NCBI GenBank assembly: GCA_959347315.1
Contig: OY365810.1
Coordinates: 24,766,604 to 24,830,603 of the forward strand
Length of the DNA: 64,000 nucleotides
Source of the DNA: Bimastos eiseni
Lineage: Eukaryota; Annelida; Clitellata; Crassiclitellata; Lumbricidae
Reading direction: 5' to 3'
Shown: one piece after another, positions 23,482-35,620 of the stretch
Numbering within the stretch: position 1 is the stretch's first letter
Layout of the letters: each line of letters starts with the position of its first letter
Notes under the pieces: model-generated
Databases searched by the model: none
The model's input: the letters and a program-made list of their open reading frames with translations, nothing else
Told to the model about the DNA's origin: nothing
Translations under genes and position numbers: made by a program

Positions 23482-24210
23482 TTAGAAACACAGAAAATGG
23501 TTTTATTTACGGTATATTTTTACAAAACAATGTCTACTTTCAATATCTGAAAGAGAAATGTTGAATTTAAATATTTAGTTGGAGAAAATGTCTTTTAATG
23601 GCAAACAAATTCATGTGGTTAGCAATCCTGCAATGACTAAATATGTATGTTTTCAAAGGTTAAATCCGGTGGGAACGACCTAGATTTCATACAGCTACCT
23701 CTCTGCTATAATCATTCTCCTCTACAATCATACCCTTCTAAAATTCTTCCTTGCCATAATAATTCTCCATGGTCATTCACCATTTATAATCAATCCTGAC
23801 TTTAACAATTTTCTATTTTAACTGTTCCAAAACTACACAGTGCTTGAATTGAACTGCTATGTACATTTTTGTTTTGGCAATAAATGCTCCTTGCTTCCAC
23901 TCCCAATAGTGCAGATCTCAATCCGCTTGACTTCAAGATAGGGAAAATCCTTCAAGAACATTTTTATCAAACCCCCATGCATGATGTTGATCATCTCAAG
24001 CAGTGGGTAAAAAGTAAGTAGGTATGTATTAGAAACTCAGAAAGTTGTTTTATTTATGGCATATTTTTACAAAAACAATGTAGGTATGTATTAGAAACAC
24101 AGAAAGTTTTATTTATGGCATATTTTTACAAGAACAATGTAGGTATGTATTAGAAACACAGAAAATTGTTTTATTTACGGTATATTTTTACAAAACAATG
24201 TAAGTATGTA
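23482..24210. repeat. Local repeats of a ~60-bp unit around a mariner remnant
   Basis: Three consecutive units of about 58-62 bases (24016-24210) share TAGGTATGTATTAGAAACAC and TTATTTATGGCATATTTTTA. A diverged fourth copy lies at 23482-23535, on the other side of the transposase scrap. Confidence 0.75.
23907..24015 (+). pseudogene. Tc1/mariner transposase C-terminal scrap
   Basis: The short translation has the signature of the mariner catalytic tail: SADLNPLDFKIGKILQEHFY, then a MHDVDHLKQW stretch. In mariner transposases this is the region around the last catalytic acidic residue. Nothing longer is open; it is a remnant. Repeated TATAATCATTCTCC-like motifs around 23360-23770 may be its decayed ends. 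Confidence 0.65.
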
Positions 24211-25377
24211 TTGAACCACCTGCAAATGCACTGTTAGAGCATCAGATATGAACAATGAAAGAATGTTCAATCATAAAATAATCTTAATAAACAAATACAA
24301 AACAGAAACCCTTGGAGTTATGAACGAAAAAGTCGACAATTATGATTACCATGAGAATGGATTCATTTGTGTAGCATTCAGGTTATATGACCACATCATT
24401 TTATTGCGTCAGCAGGCAGGATCTCTCAATTGTGCAATTGAGAATGGAGGGAGTCGGTAATGCTTGTGGAGGAATGGAATTATTCTGATCAAGGATATGT
24501 TGATTGTGTAATCAATGAAAAAGGGTATTCATTCAATTGGGACTCTGTGCGTGTAATTCACCACTGTTGACAGCACCCAATTTAATAATGCGCTACTGAA
24601 ACCGTTCCCCATTTGAATCATTCCCAACTATGACAGTTTTCCATTTGAGATATTATATTCAATTCTAGTGCTCTGTTATTTATTAACTGTATTACACTCA
24701 TATGTAACTCGGTTGGGAACAATAAAAACATATTGAATTGTGCTATGTAGTCATTTACCCAATATGACCACTCCTCACTTAATCAAATGGTCTCCAGTTT
24801 AACCTTCATCTCTTTCATACATTTTACTTCTTACTATAGATAGGTCTTGAGATGAGTGCACTGCAATCAAATAGGAATAACAACCTGACTATATGATATG
24901 TATGGTCACTAGTCAGTCATATCTGCCTGTGTTTACTATGGCAATGCTTACACCTTATAATGACCAGTACAGGCTTTTGCTTCACCACTATACAGTGGGT
25001 GTTTGTACGCTAATAATATACACGCGTAGATGGCGTGAAAGACGTAAGGTAGAGTGCCGAGCGCTGTGCTAGGCACAGCTGGTTTCTTCTGCTGTTAAGT
25101 TCAAGTGAAAATGCGCTCATGCTCGCTGAGTTGCCTTTTAAGAAACACTCCAATCAAGAGGAACTGCAGTGGATATCGGTGCACGTTACTAAGGTCATTC
25201 CTTCGTCACCGAGTGCAGTATTTCAAATTTACCAACGCGTGTTCGGCTTATTTATTGGGATAATTGCCATGTGTTTTGCATTTCACTCTCGCTAACGCTA
25301 AGAGCAAAACGTTTTCTGTTGGACCGAATTCCTCTGAGTATAGTCATCAGATTGAAATTGTGTTTTCTTAGGAGGTT

Positions 25378-25480
25378 CATGGAATTGCGGCTATGCAGCT
25401 AACATGTCTTCCTAATGCCTCTGTGACCTGGATTCAAATCCTGGACAGATCACACAAAAATGGATCACATTTTCAGCCCA
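25378..25480 (+). mobile_element. tRNA-like SINE head (second family)
   Basis: GCGGCTATGCAGCTAACATG followed about 30 bases later by a B-box-like GGATTCAAATCCTGG. No second copy was identified in the window, so this is tentative. Confidence 0.35.
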
Positions 25481-25813
25481 TGCACAGCCTTTGTGGCCAT
25501 ATTTCTCAATACAAGTGTGCTATGAAGATGCCCTGTGTCAGTCAGTGACTTCTATATCGCCGAGCTGACGACACACAATGCACAGCCTTCATAAAACGCC
25601 CTCAGACCACACTCATTTAAGTTGTTAAATGTACATAGTCTGTACCTTGTCCTGTGTTTGTTTGCACATTTTTTCCTGACAATATCTGAGCAATTTCTGG
25701 CAGATTGCCAGATCGCTTAGCCGATGCTAATTGCCTGTTTGCTTCGGCTCTCCACTTGATTTGAGCCGGTTGTACTCAATTGCACATTCACTCACTGACC
25801 GAGCGAATGACAG

Positions 25814-26003
25814 GGCTTTCGATCAAGTGCCGTTGGTGCTAAATAGGACCACTGAAGACATTAATATCAGCATCGGAAACGTGACTCCGGTATGCGAGCT
25901 ATGTCGTCGTCTGCTGGGCAGTGGCGGCCGGTCGAGAGGTCCACCGGTCCAGACTGTGCTTTGCCGCCAATGCGTCCGTCGTGGCAATGCTCTGCTTTGT
26001 TAG
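25814..26003 (+). CDS. Possible alternative terminal exon with paired CxxC motifs
   Basis: Begins after an AG (25812-25813) in exactly the phase left open by the donor at 21032 and runs 62 codons to TAG. It ends in a cysteine pattern, CELC followed 23 residues later by CRQC, then a final C: a plausible small zinc-binding module with a Gly/Arg linker. GC content is higher than the surrounding intron. The acceptor lacks a strong pyrimidine tract, and the phase match has a one-in-three chance, so this is a candidate only. Confidence 0.3.
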
Positions 26004-27886
26004 GAGGTAATTATTTCCAGGTGGTATTGCACGTTGCCACTCAGTGCACCCCAGCTCTACCTCAAGTGTTTCGTTTGAAATCAGAATCAGTTATGACTCC
26101 TCCACTATTTGTACTTTAACAGTGCCAGTCCCAAGCCTGGAGAAAGAAGGAGGGCAACACCAAATCATCTTCAATATGAAATGGTGTCGTTAAAAAATCA
26201 ACACACACAGAATCATTTGTCAAGCCGTTTGTGTGTCGTGTAAGAACAGGCCGTCTGGTTGTTCTGATTATGCTGTCATATTTATGACACAGCTGAAAAA
26301 ATATCCTAATAGCAGAATCAGGAATTAAAGTATTCCATCATTCAGACTCTTGACAGACTGACTTAGTGGTTGAGTGAAAGTCTGAAAGAGCCAAATGCAT
26401 TATCTGAATTGGTCACTCACTGTCTCAATGACTGGCTAATGGCTGATTGACTGACACAGGACAAGTAGATGCCTGTGAGTTGCGACCCTGTGAGTTGCGA
26501 CCCCCACAGGGTCACCTTACGATTTGCCGAGGGTTGGCTCAGACTTCACGAATTTGTAAGAAAAAAGGTGTCAGCATAGTTTCTTAATTTAATATTCATG
26601 TACTTATGATTACTATGCTAAGTACTATAGGCCTACTATAATGACTCATTTTAATCTTAACTTATTTCTTGTACTATGATTCCGATTGATTCGCGGTGAA
26701 GGCATTTAACCCAATCAATGTTTACAGTATATAGCCAAAAGACGTAGACATGAAAACACTTTGGGAACGGAAATAACATAGCTTCACACAACAGCACATG
26801 GACTGTTAGTTGTTAGAATGATGTTGCGTCCATGTTTAAACGAAGAAGTGTAGGCCCCCTATAATGCATTCAGTTCAACAGCCAGTGTGGCCTAACTCAG
26901 CTGAGTGTGGCCATCTGTTCAATCTGTAACGGTCTATCAATAGTTTCTTCTCATTAGTTGTATTGAGCGCTTCTGAATAGCTAGCTAGTACTGTAAGAAG
27001 CGCTATATAAATAACCAGATACGATGTGATTCGATTGTATAACATAAATCTATTCTAATTTGATCCAGTGACTTCTGCTAGTGACTTTATGCTCGCGACA
27101 TCAACTGACAGTCATTTTAAGTGAAGCCAAAGTCTTACTCATTTGGAGAAGCCCACTTAAAAGTCGATAAAATTTGATATTATCAGGGTCAAGTCAGGCA
27201 GGACAAGACCATAAATTTTAGGTGGTCAGTAACAGACCATAAAAACTTATGAATTAGCATGTTTGGTTTTGAGGTGAACTGACTGGCACGGAAGGGCACT
27301 TTTAGTAATACTAAAATAACTTAAGATACCTAGCAGAGGTATTTTATGACATTAATTTTGATGCAAGGTCATGTAAAATGCTCTTCTGTTTGTCTCGCAT
27401 CCTTGTGTATCTTAGGATCATAGCTGTGGGTACTGGGTAGGTATGTTCTTTGGAAATTACAGGAATTCTACTTTTATGAATATTAGTCACTGTTCATGGA
27501 ATCTAGAACATTGACAGGTACCAGGCGATTGCCCGTTGTTATTATGCAGTGGCACTATGCAAATGTAATAAACAATTACGTTTCAAAATGTAAAAATATT
27601 TTTCATGATGTTTACCATCATAATATTTAAAAATGATTTTTAGGCGTTTGTTTTACACTGAGATATTCGTTTAGCTAACTCAGTTATAAATTATGTACAC
27701 TGCCTTTATATATATAGTGTGAGAAGGTCATATAGTGTGATTTAGAACTAAAAAATGAAGTTGTTAGCACTTGATATCTTTTAGAGTTAAATAATTAGCC
27801 TCAGGACTGTTATGGCACCCCAGACATTGTACCTTGCAACTGTACCTTATGCTGTACCATTGAATTCGGTTTTTATTGTGCTACAG

Positions 27887-27995
27887 GTATGAAATGAGGT
27901 CTCCGCAGTTCCACTATGAGGCTCGCAAGCACAACGAGCGTCTCAAAGGAACCGAAACTCGGCTGAAAAATTCAAGATACAAGCCAAATCCGTAA
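27887..27995 (+). CDS. Host gene, terminal coding exon
   Basis: The acceptor TGCTACAG ends at 27886 and the frame continues from 21031 in phase 2, giving 35 residues and then TAA at 27993-27995. The peptide is basic, with YEMRSPQFHYEARKHNERL near its start and an RYKPNP C-terminus. No PDZ-binding or other familiar C-terminal motif is evident. The order of exons (serine-rich, coiled coil, basic tail) fits a scaffold-like protein, identity unknown. Confidence 0.8.
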
Positions 27996-29757
27996 TTTAT
28001 AAGCACTCCTATATAACTGCAGGTCACCCGTTGTTATGTGAGAGTTAACAAGCACCATCATGGTATGTCTGTGGATTATGCTCCAACCCTAATCAATACA
28101 TGCTACAGGATTCTTTGTTACTGATTTGCGTCTTTCCAAAGCAATATATGAATATGACCACCAATGTTCTGGGACTGCTGTAAATAACTGTGGTTGGATC
28201 TGATATGATGGATAGGTATAAGAAAGGAGCATGGTCTATGGTCTATTTATAGTGAATAGATTTGTATATATAGGGTAAATAGTCATTACTGATTTTTCTT
28301 TGCTCCAGAAATTTATTTTAGACTGGCATTTCTAGTTATTAAATGCCACAGACAAATTCATTGAAAGGATTTTAAAAAATTGTTGGGGCTACTATTTGAT
28401 TCTGCTTGATTGGTTTTGTTCTACCAAATAGGAAGAATGTTTATTTGGCAACAACTGATGTCTTTCTAAGTGTAGAGAAATTTAGCATGCTTGTATAACT
28501 CATCAGCTAACAAGTGCCTATTGTGTATTTATTTTATATATCATACTTTTCTTATAGACTATGAATTTCCCACATCAAGTGGACATAATGAATGTGTGGA
28601 CTCTTATAGATTTAGTTCTGTGCCAAGGTTGACTGGCGACCGATCGATCGTAGCTTGAGGAAACGTAAGCACTTGTGCTAAAGTCTGTGAACGACGATCT
28701 TGATTTAGATGTTTCACAGAAAGTTGACTGTGAAGTAGGAATTCAAAAATCTACTTTCTCTGTCAATTGCATTTTTCTGTTTTTTTCTGTAGAGTGGGTG
28801 GTTAATTGAGGAAGGCAGGCAAAAAAAAACGGGAAAAAGCGAGCAATCAATTTCGTCAGGGTTGCTTCAGAATTTCGAAGGGAGGAATATAAAATAAGAA
28901 ATTCATGTAGATATCGGTATACAAAATGAATGAGCCACTATTAGGTTGTATAAACTTATTTCAAGGCCCAGCATTGAACGAAATGTGCTATATTTGTGTA
29001 AAGAGAAGCTAGTACTAAAAATGGCTGAAAGATTGACTGATTGTGCTCCATAGTTTCTTTGCCCACATGAGATTATGAGATTCTTGTAATTAAGAGTAAT
29101 TAAGAAATGCTGAAATTATGTGGATTGGCAAGAAAGACTGAGGAAAATGCCTGCATCAATAATCACACTGCAGAAATTAACTATTTTTCATGTTCTGCAA
29201 ATGGTTTTAAATGCCCTATGTGTTATTGATTTTCAATCATGATATTTGTGTTTTTAATGCTGGTCTGAAATCTTATTGATAACTGGCAGTCATGTTGGTC
29301 AGGAACTGAACAAATTCAGACTTCCTTCCATCTTTATCGGATTTTGGAATCCATTAATCATGAATCCGCCACTGCAGAAACTCAGGCAGTGCCAGTCACA
29401 AGCCTGGATAAAGGAGGAGGAGAACGCTAATGGTCATTGTTATCACACAGTGTCGTTTAATTGCAGCTATTTTTAATCATAGTTAAACCATGTAGTCCTT
29501 TGTTAGCACCCTTATCCAGCCATGAGATAGTTCTTGGAGCTGGGCTTGTTAATGTAGATATTTATTATTGTCATTACTTTCATTATTTCTTGTAGTACAT
29601 TATATTGTATTTGTTATTATTATTGCTATCAGCGTTGCAGCTATCATTTTACACAAATTAAATGATTTCATCTTCTGTAATTTATTATTATTCTTTCTGT
29701 ACTTGTTAATGTTGCCAAGTAATGACTAGATGACACGCAATAAAATGATCATTACTT
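27996..29757 (+). other. Presumed 3' UTR of the host gene
   Basis: Non-coding sequence after the stop. The best polyadenylation signal is AATAAA at 29739-29744 in a TG/T-rich context, which would give a UTR of about 1.7 kb; earlier ends are possible. Short open frames here have no recognised domains. Confidence 0.35.
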
Positions 29758-30690
29758 TAACCTTTTATGCATGAAATCAGTTTATCACTGTGATTTGGCT
29801 TTGAAAATGAATGTCAGAGAGTACTTTTAGCTGCAGCTGATCCCATCTTCTCTTTTACTATGACACAACATTCAATGTTCATATGATTGATGGAAACAAC
29901 AGAGCTATCTAGGAACTAGTCCAAAGCAGAAATAGTTTAACCAAGCAGAGACAGGCCTCTTAGACTTGTTGCATGGGAATGCATATGTATTTCCCCTAAA
30001 ATAATTTTTCATTCCTCTGAAATGCTTTACTGCACTGTGCGTCATTCACCCATCCTCGGTTTATACACGTTCCTCGAAGAGTTTCACCTTTCCACTAGAC
30101 AACATCTCTTACTTTCTGACTGCAAAAGTCCAGTTCATTGTTTAAGTCGTAGAAGCTGCTTTGAGCATTTTTATGGCTTATTGTGAGACGGTGAAGTGCA
30201 TGCACTTTTTAAGTATGGGCGTGTTTTACGGATACACTTTCTCAACAGAAACAGCTCTTTTGTGCTTTGCACTCACAGGGACAGAATCACTGATGAGTGG
30301 CCAAATAAATGGGATGCATTTGCTAAAACAAATTCAAAATTCTGGTGTGAGTTTTCTTGAATATATATTTTAGGTAGCTCTGACTGTATGATGAAGATGA
30401 ATTTGCTGTATGATGATGTGACAAAAGTAGGATTGTACGAGTCGTAAACAGACACCTTAGGATTTGTTTGTTTGGCTGATCGTTTGCCATTTGTGAACCT
30501 GCAAATATAGAGATGTTCTAGTTTCACAACCCGTACATATAATTGTGTGCTGACTGAGGACATCTAAGGAAGTCATGAGATTGAATTTTTTAGAGAGTCA
30601 CTTACAGATCACCAGATATGTATGTGTAGTACTGTCTCAAGAGAGTTAGTTCCTTTAGATGTACTGCTGGCCTGTCAACACAAAACCGGG
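29758..30690. other. No gene seen
   Basis: AT-rich intergenic sequence without recognisable exons. Confidence 0.4.
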
Positions 30691-30823
30691 ACACAGATTG
30701 GTTTTCAGGTGCTTGTGGCATAACGAAAAAGAAAGACAAAGGAGCCGATGTCTTAAAGTTGATGGGCAACTTATTCCAGAAAGTTAGACCAACCACTTGA
30801 AATTGTTGTCCAACAATTGACAT
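30690..30823 (-). mobile_element. LINE ORF2 C-terminal scrap
   Basis: The minus-strand translation reads VVGLTFWNKLPINFKTSAPL, matching the VGPxxWNxLPxxLRxxxSL signature of CR1/L2 ORF2 C-termini. Only about 45 residues remain recognisable. Confidence 0.5.
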
Positions 30824-30855
30824 ATTATAGCTAAAGCTATAAAAAAAATTTTGAA

Positions 30856-31110
30856 ATCACGGCCCTGGAACGGGTACCCGACCGCACAGATATTTCGTTA
30901 GGAAATGCAGGGAATTGCGCATTTTTACGGAATGTTGGGCACCCGAGAACCAATTTCATTTCCCGGGCAGTCAGCCAATATGACTATGGAACATTTTTGA
31001 CATATGTTCAAGTAAAATTGCATTTTTTACGGAATGTCGGGTACCCGAGAACTGATTTTATTGCCCGGGCAGTCAGTTTCTGGTGAATGCCCAGGTACCA
31101 GTTGACAGCC
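30856..31110. repeat. Two-copy repeat with ACCCGAGAACC and CCCGGGCAGTCAG
   Basis: A unit of about 110 bases (ACGGAATGTYGGGYACCCGAGAAC ... CCCGGGCAGTCAG) occurs twice in tandem, with a diverged third edge near 30870. It has the look of a DNA-transposon terminal array; no coding capacity. Confidence 0.55.
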
Positions 31111-32125
31111 TTACTTATAGCACACTACATGGGAACTGATGACCCTTTTGTGCTTTGCAAGTTTGCAACACTTGATGTGATAACTTTTGGGGGTTCTCTG
31201 GTGAAATTTTCTTCATTCCAACATTATTGACTGCTGTTCCTTCAAAATTCTGTGTGGCTTTCAGATGGTGAATTAGACTTGGTCAATTGGACTTCCTTCC
31301 AACTCTTTAGACTTCCTTCCAACTCTGATGACTTTCTGCAGACTACATGGTGCTTAGACAAATACAAATAATTTGATCCTATACAAATGCATATGCAGAA
31401 TAAGTATACAGCCAACCGATGTGGTATGTAAGCCATTTTTTAGTCATGTGTGTTGGTATGTATATTAGTGATGAACCGAGTGTCAATTTCCTAACAAGTT
31501 TAATGAGCGAGTTGTACCGAGACCTAGTCCCAGTTTTGAATATTTAATAAAGTCTCGTTCTTTTGATTCTTAGTTTTGCAATTTGCACAATATTTATGAC
31601 TTCGGTTTCCTATTGACAATCTACAAACACGAGCGCTCGTGCATGTTAGCACGGCCGTATTGTGGAAAAACAATGTAAACATTAAAATTTAAATAAATGC
31701 ATGGATTTATGTGTTTTTTTATTTTCAGTTTTTTTGCCACAAAAATGGTAAAAAATAAAATGCGATTGTCATTATATAAATAAAAAATCCGTTTTTCATT
31801 TTCAAAGCAGAAAATTGGAAAGCCGACTTTTATTAATACTCTGACCCATTGTTTTTCCCAAATCCGAGCCGAGTTTTGATTCATCCCTTTCGCATGCACG
31901 CACACACACACACACACACACATTATATCTATATATGCCCTCTTGAGTTTCAGATCATGTACTTTCATTTCGCGATAAGGTAGTTGCACAATTGTAATAG
32001 TGATAACGAGCCTAAGTATAATTAAACATGTTGGCAAGAAGTTAGTTAGCACTAAACCCACTTGATTTTCATTGTATCATGCATAAGTGGTCTAATTGCT
32101 CTCCAACGACATCAGTTCACTGACC

Positions 32126-32160
<35 letters not shown>
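31111..32160. other. No gene seen
   Basis: AT-rich; contains a CA repeat near 31897-31921 and an AT microsatellite near 32129-32158. Open frames here are simple-sequence artefacts. Confidence 0.4.
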
Positions 32161-32161
<1 letters not shown>

Positions 32162-32167
32162 TATATA

Positions 32168-32375
32168 ATTTTGATAGTCGAAATTTTGTCGTCCTGAATG
32201 TCTAGTTACATTATTTAGAATTTCAGACCATATAAATTACCTTCAGCCATTCAAGTTACTCTTAGTGCTTTTGCTCGTGTTGTCACGGAACCCATAACTA
32301 CCACCACCTCATTCCTGCTATACAATCAATCCACTGGCTTAAAATACATGCACACATACAATTCAAATTCTTATT
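32168..32375 (+). mobile_element. LINE fragment, truncated copy of 34020-34230
   Basis: About 208 bases, from TTTTGATAGTCGAAATTTTG to the stretch before the AT microsatellite, are nearly identical to 34020-34230. The encoded HITTTTSFLLYNQSTGLKYM-like peptide is LINE ORF2 sequence. Confidence 0.65.
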
Positions 32376-32548
32376 ATTCTTATATATATATATATATATT
32401 CAGGTCCGTGAACTATATATATATATGCAATACACAGAAACGTGGGTAGAGATCATACAACGATATCTCTTACATAGAAGTGTTTCTTATTGTGGGTCTG
32501 GTTCTGGGGTGAATTTTCGTTGAAAGTGGGTGACTACTCCATTAGTTT

Positions 32549-32586
<38 letters not shown>

Positions 32587-34018
32587 TTTTGCACTCTAGA
32601 AACCTCTCACTTAATCTGTACATTTGTATCAGAGGTCTAAGAAGGTTTTGCCCCCTAGAAATTTGAGGGGTTAAAATTATTTTAACAAACGTAATCTTAA
32701 AAAGCCATTGGACAAACATAAAAAAGAACCGATTTGGGGGCACATGAATGGGGCACTGAGCACTAAAACTGGGGGCTTTGCCCTCCCTCCCCCCATTTTG
32801 AAACTGGAGGGCCGGTGCCCCTGTGACTCCCGCTTGTTACACCCCTGATATGTGCATACATATGGCCATTATATATAGCAATTGTGTGTGTATATGCAGA
32901 CGCACAGATGATGATGGCAGAACAGTATCGATACTCTCACTTCAAATAGAAATAATTCACCCCAGGACTAGACCTGACCTCAGGGAAAACATTTCTATAT
33001 AATATCTTAAAACATGCAACTTCTTCAACTTGAGTCTTGATGACTTGCCCTCGGTTTTGAAGGCAGGTATACTGTAACTTGTTTGCAAGAACGTTTGGCT
33101 ATTGTGCATAATATTTAAATGAAATGTTATTATCCGGAATATTAAAATGACTGATGTCACCAGAACGCCCAAGCATCAGCACATTGCTCCTGGCCTTAAA
33201 TCAGTCAATTGGCTAAGAATCCCAGAGCGAATCCACTTCAAAGTCCTATTGCTAACCTGAGACTCCTTATAAGATAATACTCCCGACTTTTTATATCTTC
33301 TTCATCCTGTCTGCCCTATAATAATCCGCCTGTCTCGGTCTTTCTCGACCCTCTAGGCCTCTACCGTGGCGTGGTGTCTCGCCGCTCTAGCGATTGACGC
33401 AATGAACATAACTGCAGGGTTGCAGATCGACAGACAGAGTGACGTTTCTCTGCTATCATTGCTATGTTATCTCGTCCTGAATGTTAAGCCTATATTATGC
33501 ATAGACTTTGTTTTTATGGCTTGCCTTTGGTTTTAAGTGCAGATGATCTGCTTGCTGGAATGCGTAGCTCTTTGCATACTAATTAAGAGAAATATTATTA
33601 TCCGCAATATTAAAATTATGGTCTCCAATTATGTTAAAGTAAATGTATCCTGAGATGTGTCAAGGTGCGAAATGCGTGTGTTCTTCACACTGCGACTTTA
33701 TAGCAAGTGACTTATTGATATTCCAAGAAGGTATTTCAACTTTGCACATCTGGCACACGATCCTTTATTGCTGAAGTCTATAGGCCTACTGTACTTTGCA
33801 TAGCTCTGTCCTCTTTCTCCGCGTTAAGAAGCCATAAATCTGCCCAGCTTGAGTATCTCAATATATAATAAAGCAGATCGGTCTACATCGTAAATTAATT
33901 TCATGCTTAATATAAGACGCTGTAGTTAGCCAACATGTACCTCGAGATTACGATGTATAGGCCTATCGCGCACATGTAATATTGTGCTCACTCGATCACT
34001 GTATTAGCGAAGACCAGA
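32376..34018. other. No gene seen
   Basis: Several AT microsatellites (for example 32549-32583). A G/C-rich scrap at about 32640-32850 resembles the edge of a DNA element. No exon recognised. Confidence 0.4.
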
Positions 34019-34019
34019 A

Positions 34020-34318
34020 TTTTGATAGTCGAAATTTTGTCGTCCTGAATGTCTAGTTACATTATTTAGAATTTCAGACCATATAAATTACCTTCAGCCA
34101 TTCAAGTTGCTCTCAGTGCTTTTGCTCGTGTTGTCACGGAACCCATAACTACCACCACCTCATTCCTGCTCTACAATCAATCCACTGGCTTAAAATACAT
34201 GCACACATACAATTCAAATTCTTATTCAATTGCCTACAACACACTCCAATCCTTCCAACCTTCTTATCTTCGTCAGTTATTCACAATCCAACCGCTCTCC
34301 TTTTATCCCATTCAGAAT
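34020..34318 (+). mobile_element. LINE ORF2 C-terminal fragment
   Basis: Translation continues from ...SFLLYNQSTGLKYMHTY to LQSFQPSYLRQLFTIQPL, the thumb/C-terminal signature of CR1/L2 LINEs (W/Y-x-x-x-K/Y-R then A/S-YL-x-x-L). It extends about 90 bases beyond the truncated copy at 32168. Open frames further downstream (34370-34740) mix this with unrelated sequence. Confidence 0.65.
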
Positions 34319-35279
34319 AGGCTATATATATATTATATATATATATATATAATACTCTCGAGTCGGCACCGGACGCTTGTCAGACGTAGGCAGGATTCAG
34401 CAAGCGTCCAGGGAAAACCTAGATTCCTTCAAGACATCAAAGTCTACATGGAAAGTCAAAGAAATCTATTTAAAAGCTCACCTCTACAAACCCACCAGAA
34501 ATTACCACTATGCAGGCAATTTCGCCATGATCAGTCCGGTCTCGCCAGTTCTAGGCCTCGGCAAGGAAGGAGGGCAACTGCTGCCTTACAACTCGATCAA
34601 ATCTACGTACTGTGCTTTGCATCAATTCACCATTTTCGTTTCATCCCGTCGAATGCGACAGTTAAAACGTTGGAAGAAGACAATCCGCAGAAGAGAGTGA
34701 TCTTGCGTGGGCTATCTACTGTAAATTGTTGCGTTTTGACAACAAGTTAGGCTATTTTTTAATACTCGAAAATACAATACAATAGGTCCTTGCTAAAAGC
34801 TCACACAGAAAAGGGCGCCATTACTTAAAATAAAAGTAGGTCTATTGTATTTCCGAGTGTTAATGATAGGCTATGGTTTATTGTGTATACAGGAGAGATT
34901 CAGATTTGAACAAAGACGGCTTATCAACAGTCATAGGGTCATAATGTACGAGAAGAGGGTAGCCCGAGCAAGGGTCAAAACCATGGGGAACAGAGTTGCC
35001 AAATGTGAGGTCGGAGGCTTGCGCGTAAGCTAAATTACAACATGGTAGAAATTCAGTTACTTAATTGTCTAATACTGATGAAAGTATACACTCTCTGTAT
35101 AAACTATTGAACGCGCTAGAGAAATATAGCTTACGCTTATTTTAACGAGTATTGAACCTTTCTGCATCTTGCTTAGAGAGCAATTGACCGAAATAATAAT
35201 ATTCGTTTATTGAAATGAATTTGATACACCGCAACACTTTAGAAGGTACATCTTATAGTATACATAATATATATTCCAT
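34319..35279. other. No supported gene
   Basis: Open frames of 107 and 183 codons overlap here in two frames over a GC-richer stretch (34370-34700). Neither has a recognised domain, although the segment shares the CAAGGAAGGAGGGCAA motif with other repeats in the window, so it is likely repeat-derived. Confidence 0.4.
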
Positions 35280-35515
35280 TACAAACTAATGATATTGCAT
35301 AATCGGAGCATCGTCAATTCGGCATCGTGGCCACCAAGGCATCGCAGGAATCTTCTTATTTTATTTAATATCCTAGGAACTAAGTATTTGTCATCCTTAG
35401 GCGGCAATAGGTAGTAGTGTGGCCTTTCTTGGAGGTTGTGACTTCTGTTCGCTGAGGGAGGAAAGGTAGGTCGTAGAACATGGGACTGACAGCGCAACAT
35501 CAGTTGGAGATTTGG
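35280..35515 (-). mobile_element. LINE ORF2 C-terminal fragment flanking the Polinton
   Basis: The minus-strand translation has the jockey/CR1-type ending (SHVLRPTFPPSANRSHNLQE, then YYLLPPKDDKYLVPRILNKI). It lies 100 bases outside the Polinton left end. Another LINE end of the same style flanks the right side at 50460-50780. Confidence 0.6.
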
Positions 35516-35614
35516 AGTAATCCATCTTCAGCATCTCTCATCCTCTGTTTACAGCCGCTTCGCAGCCTCTGGGAGTCTGGGTAAGTCCACTTCCGCCTTC
35601 TGGTGCGCGAAATG

Positions 35615-35620
35615 AGCCGA
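35615..35620 (+). repeat. Putative Polinton target-site duplication, left
   Basis: AGCCGA directly precedes the left terminal repeat. AGCCAA follows the right end at 50364-50369. Polintons make 6-bp duplications; the two copies differ at one base. Confidence 0.6.

Larger units (their letters stand above)
21032..27886. other. Intron, 6.9 kb, repeat-filled
   Basis: Contains a minus-strand LINE C-terminal fragment, a SINE copy, a LINE tail near 22733-22800, GT microsatellites near 22843-22865 and 23000-23050, tandem repeats around 23480-24210, a mariner transposase scrap, a second tRNA-like SINE head near 25378 and a possible alternative exon at 25814-26003. From about 26004 to 27886 I see nothing coding. 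Confidence 0.6.

Noticed and set aside
34199..34750. 183-codon ORF as a host gene
   Set aside because: Its first part is a LINE fragment, its middle an AT microsatellite, and a competing frame overlaps it.
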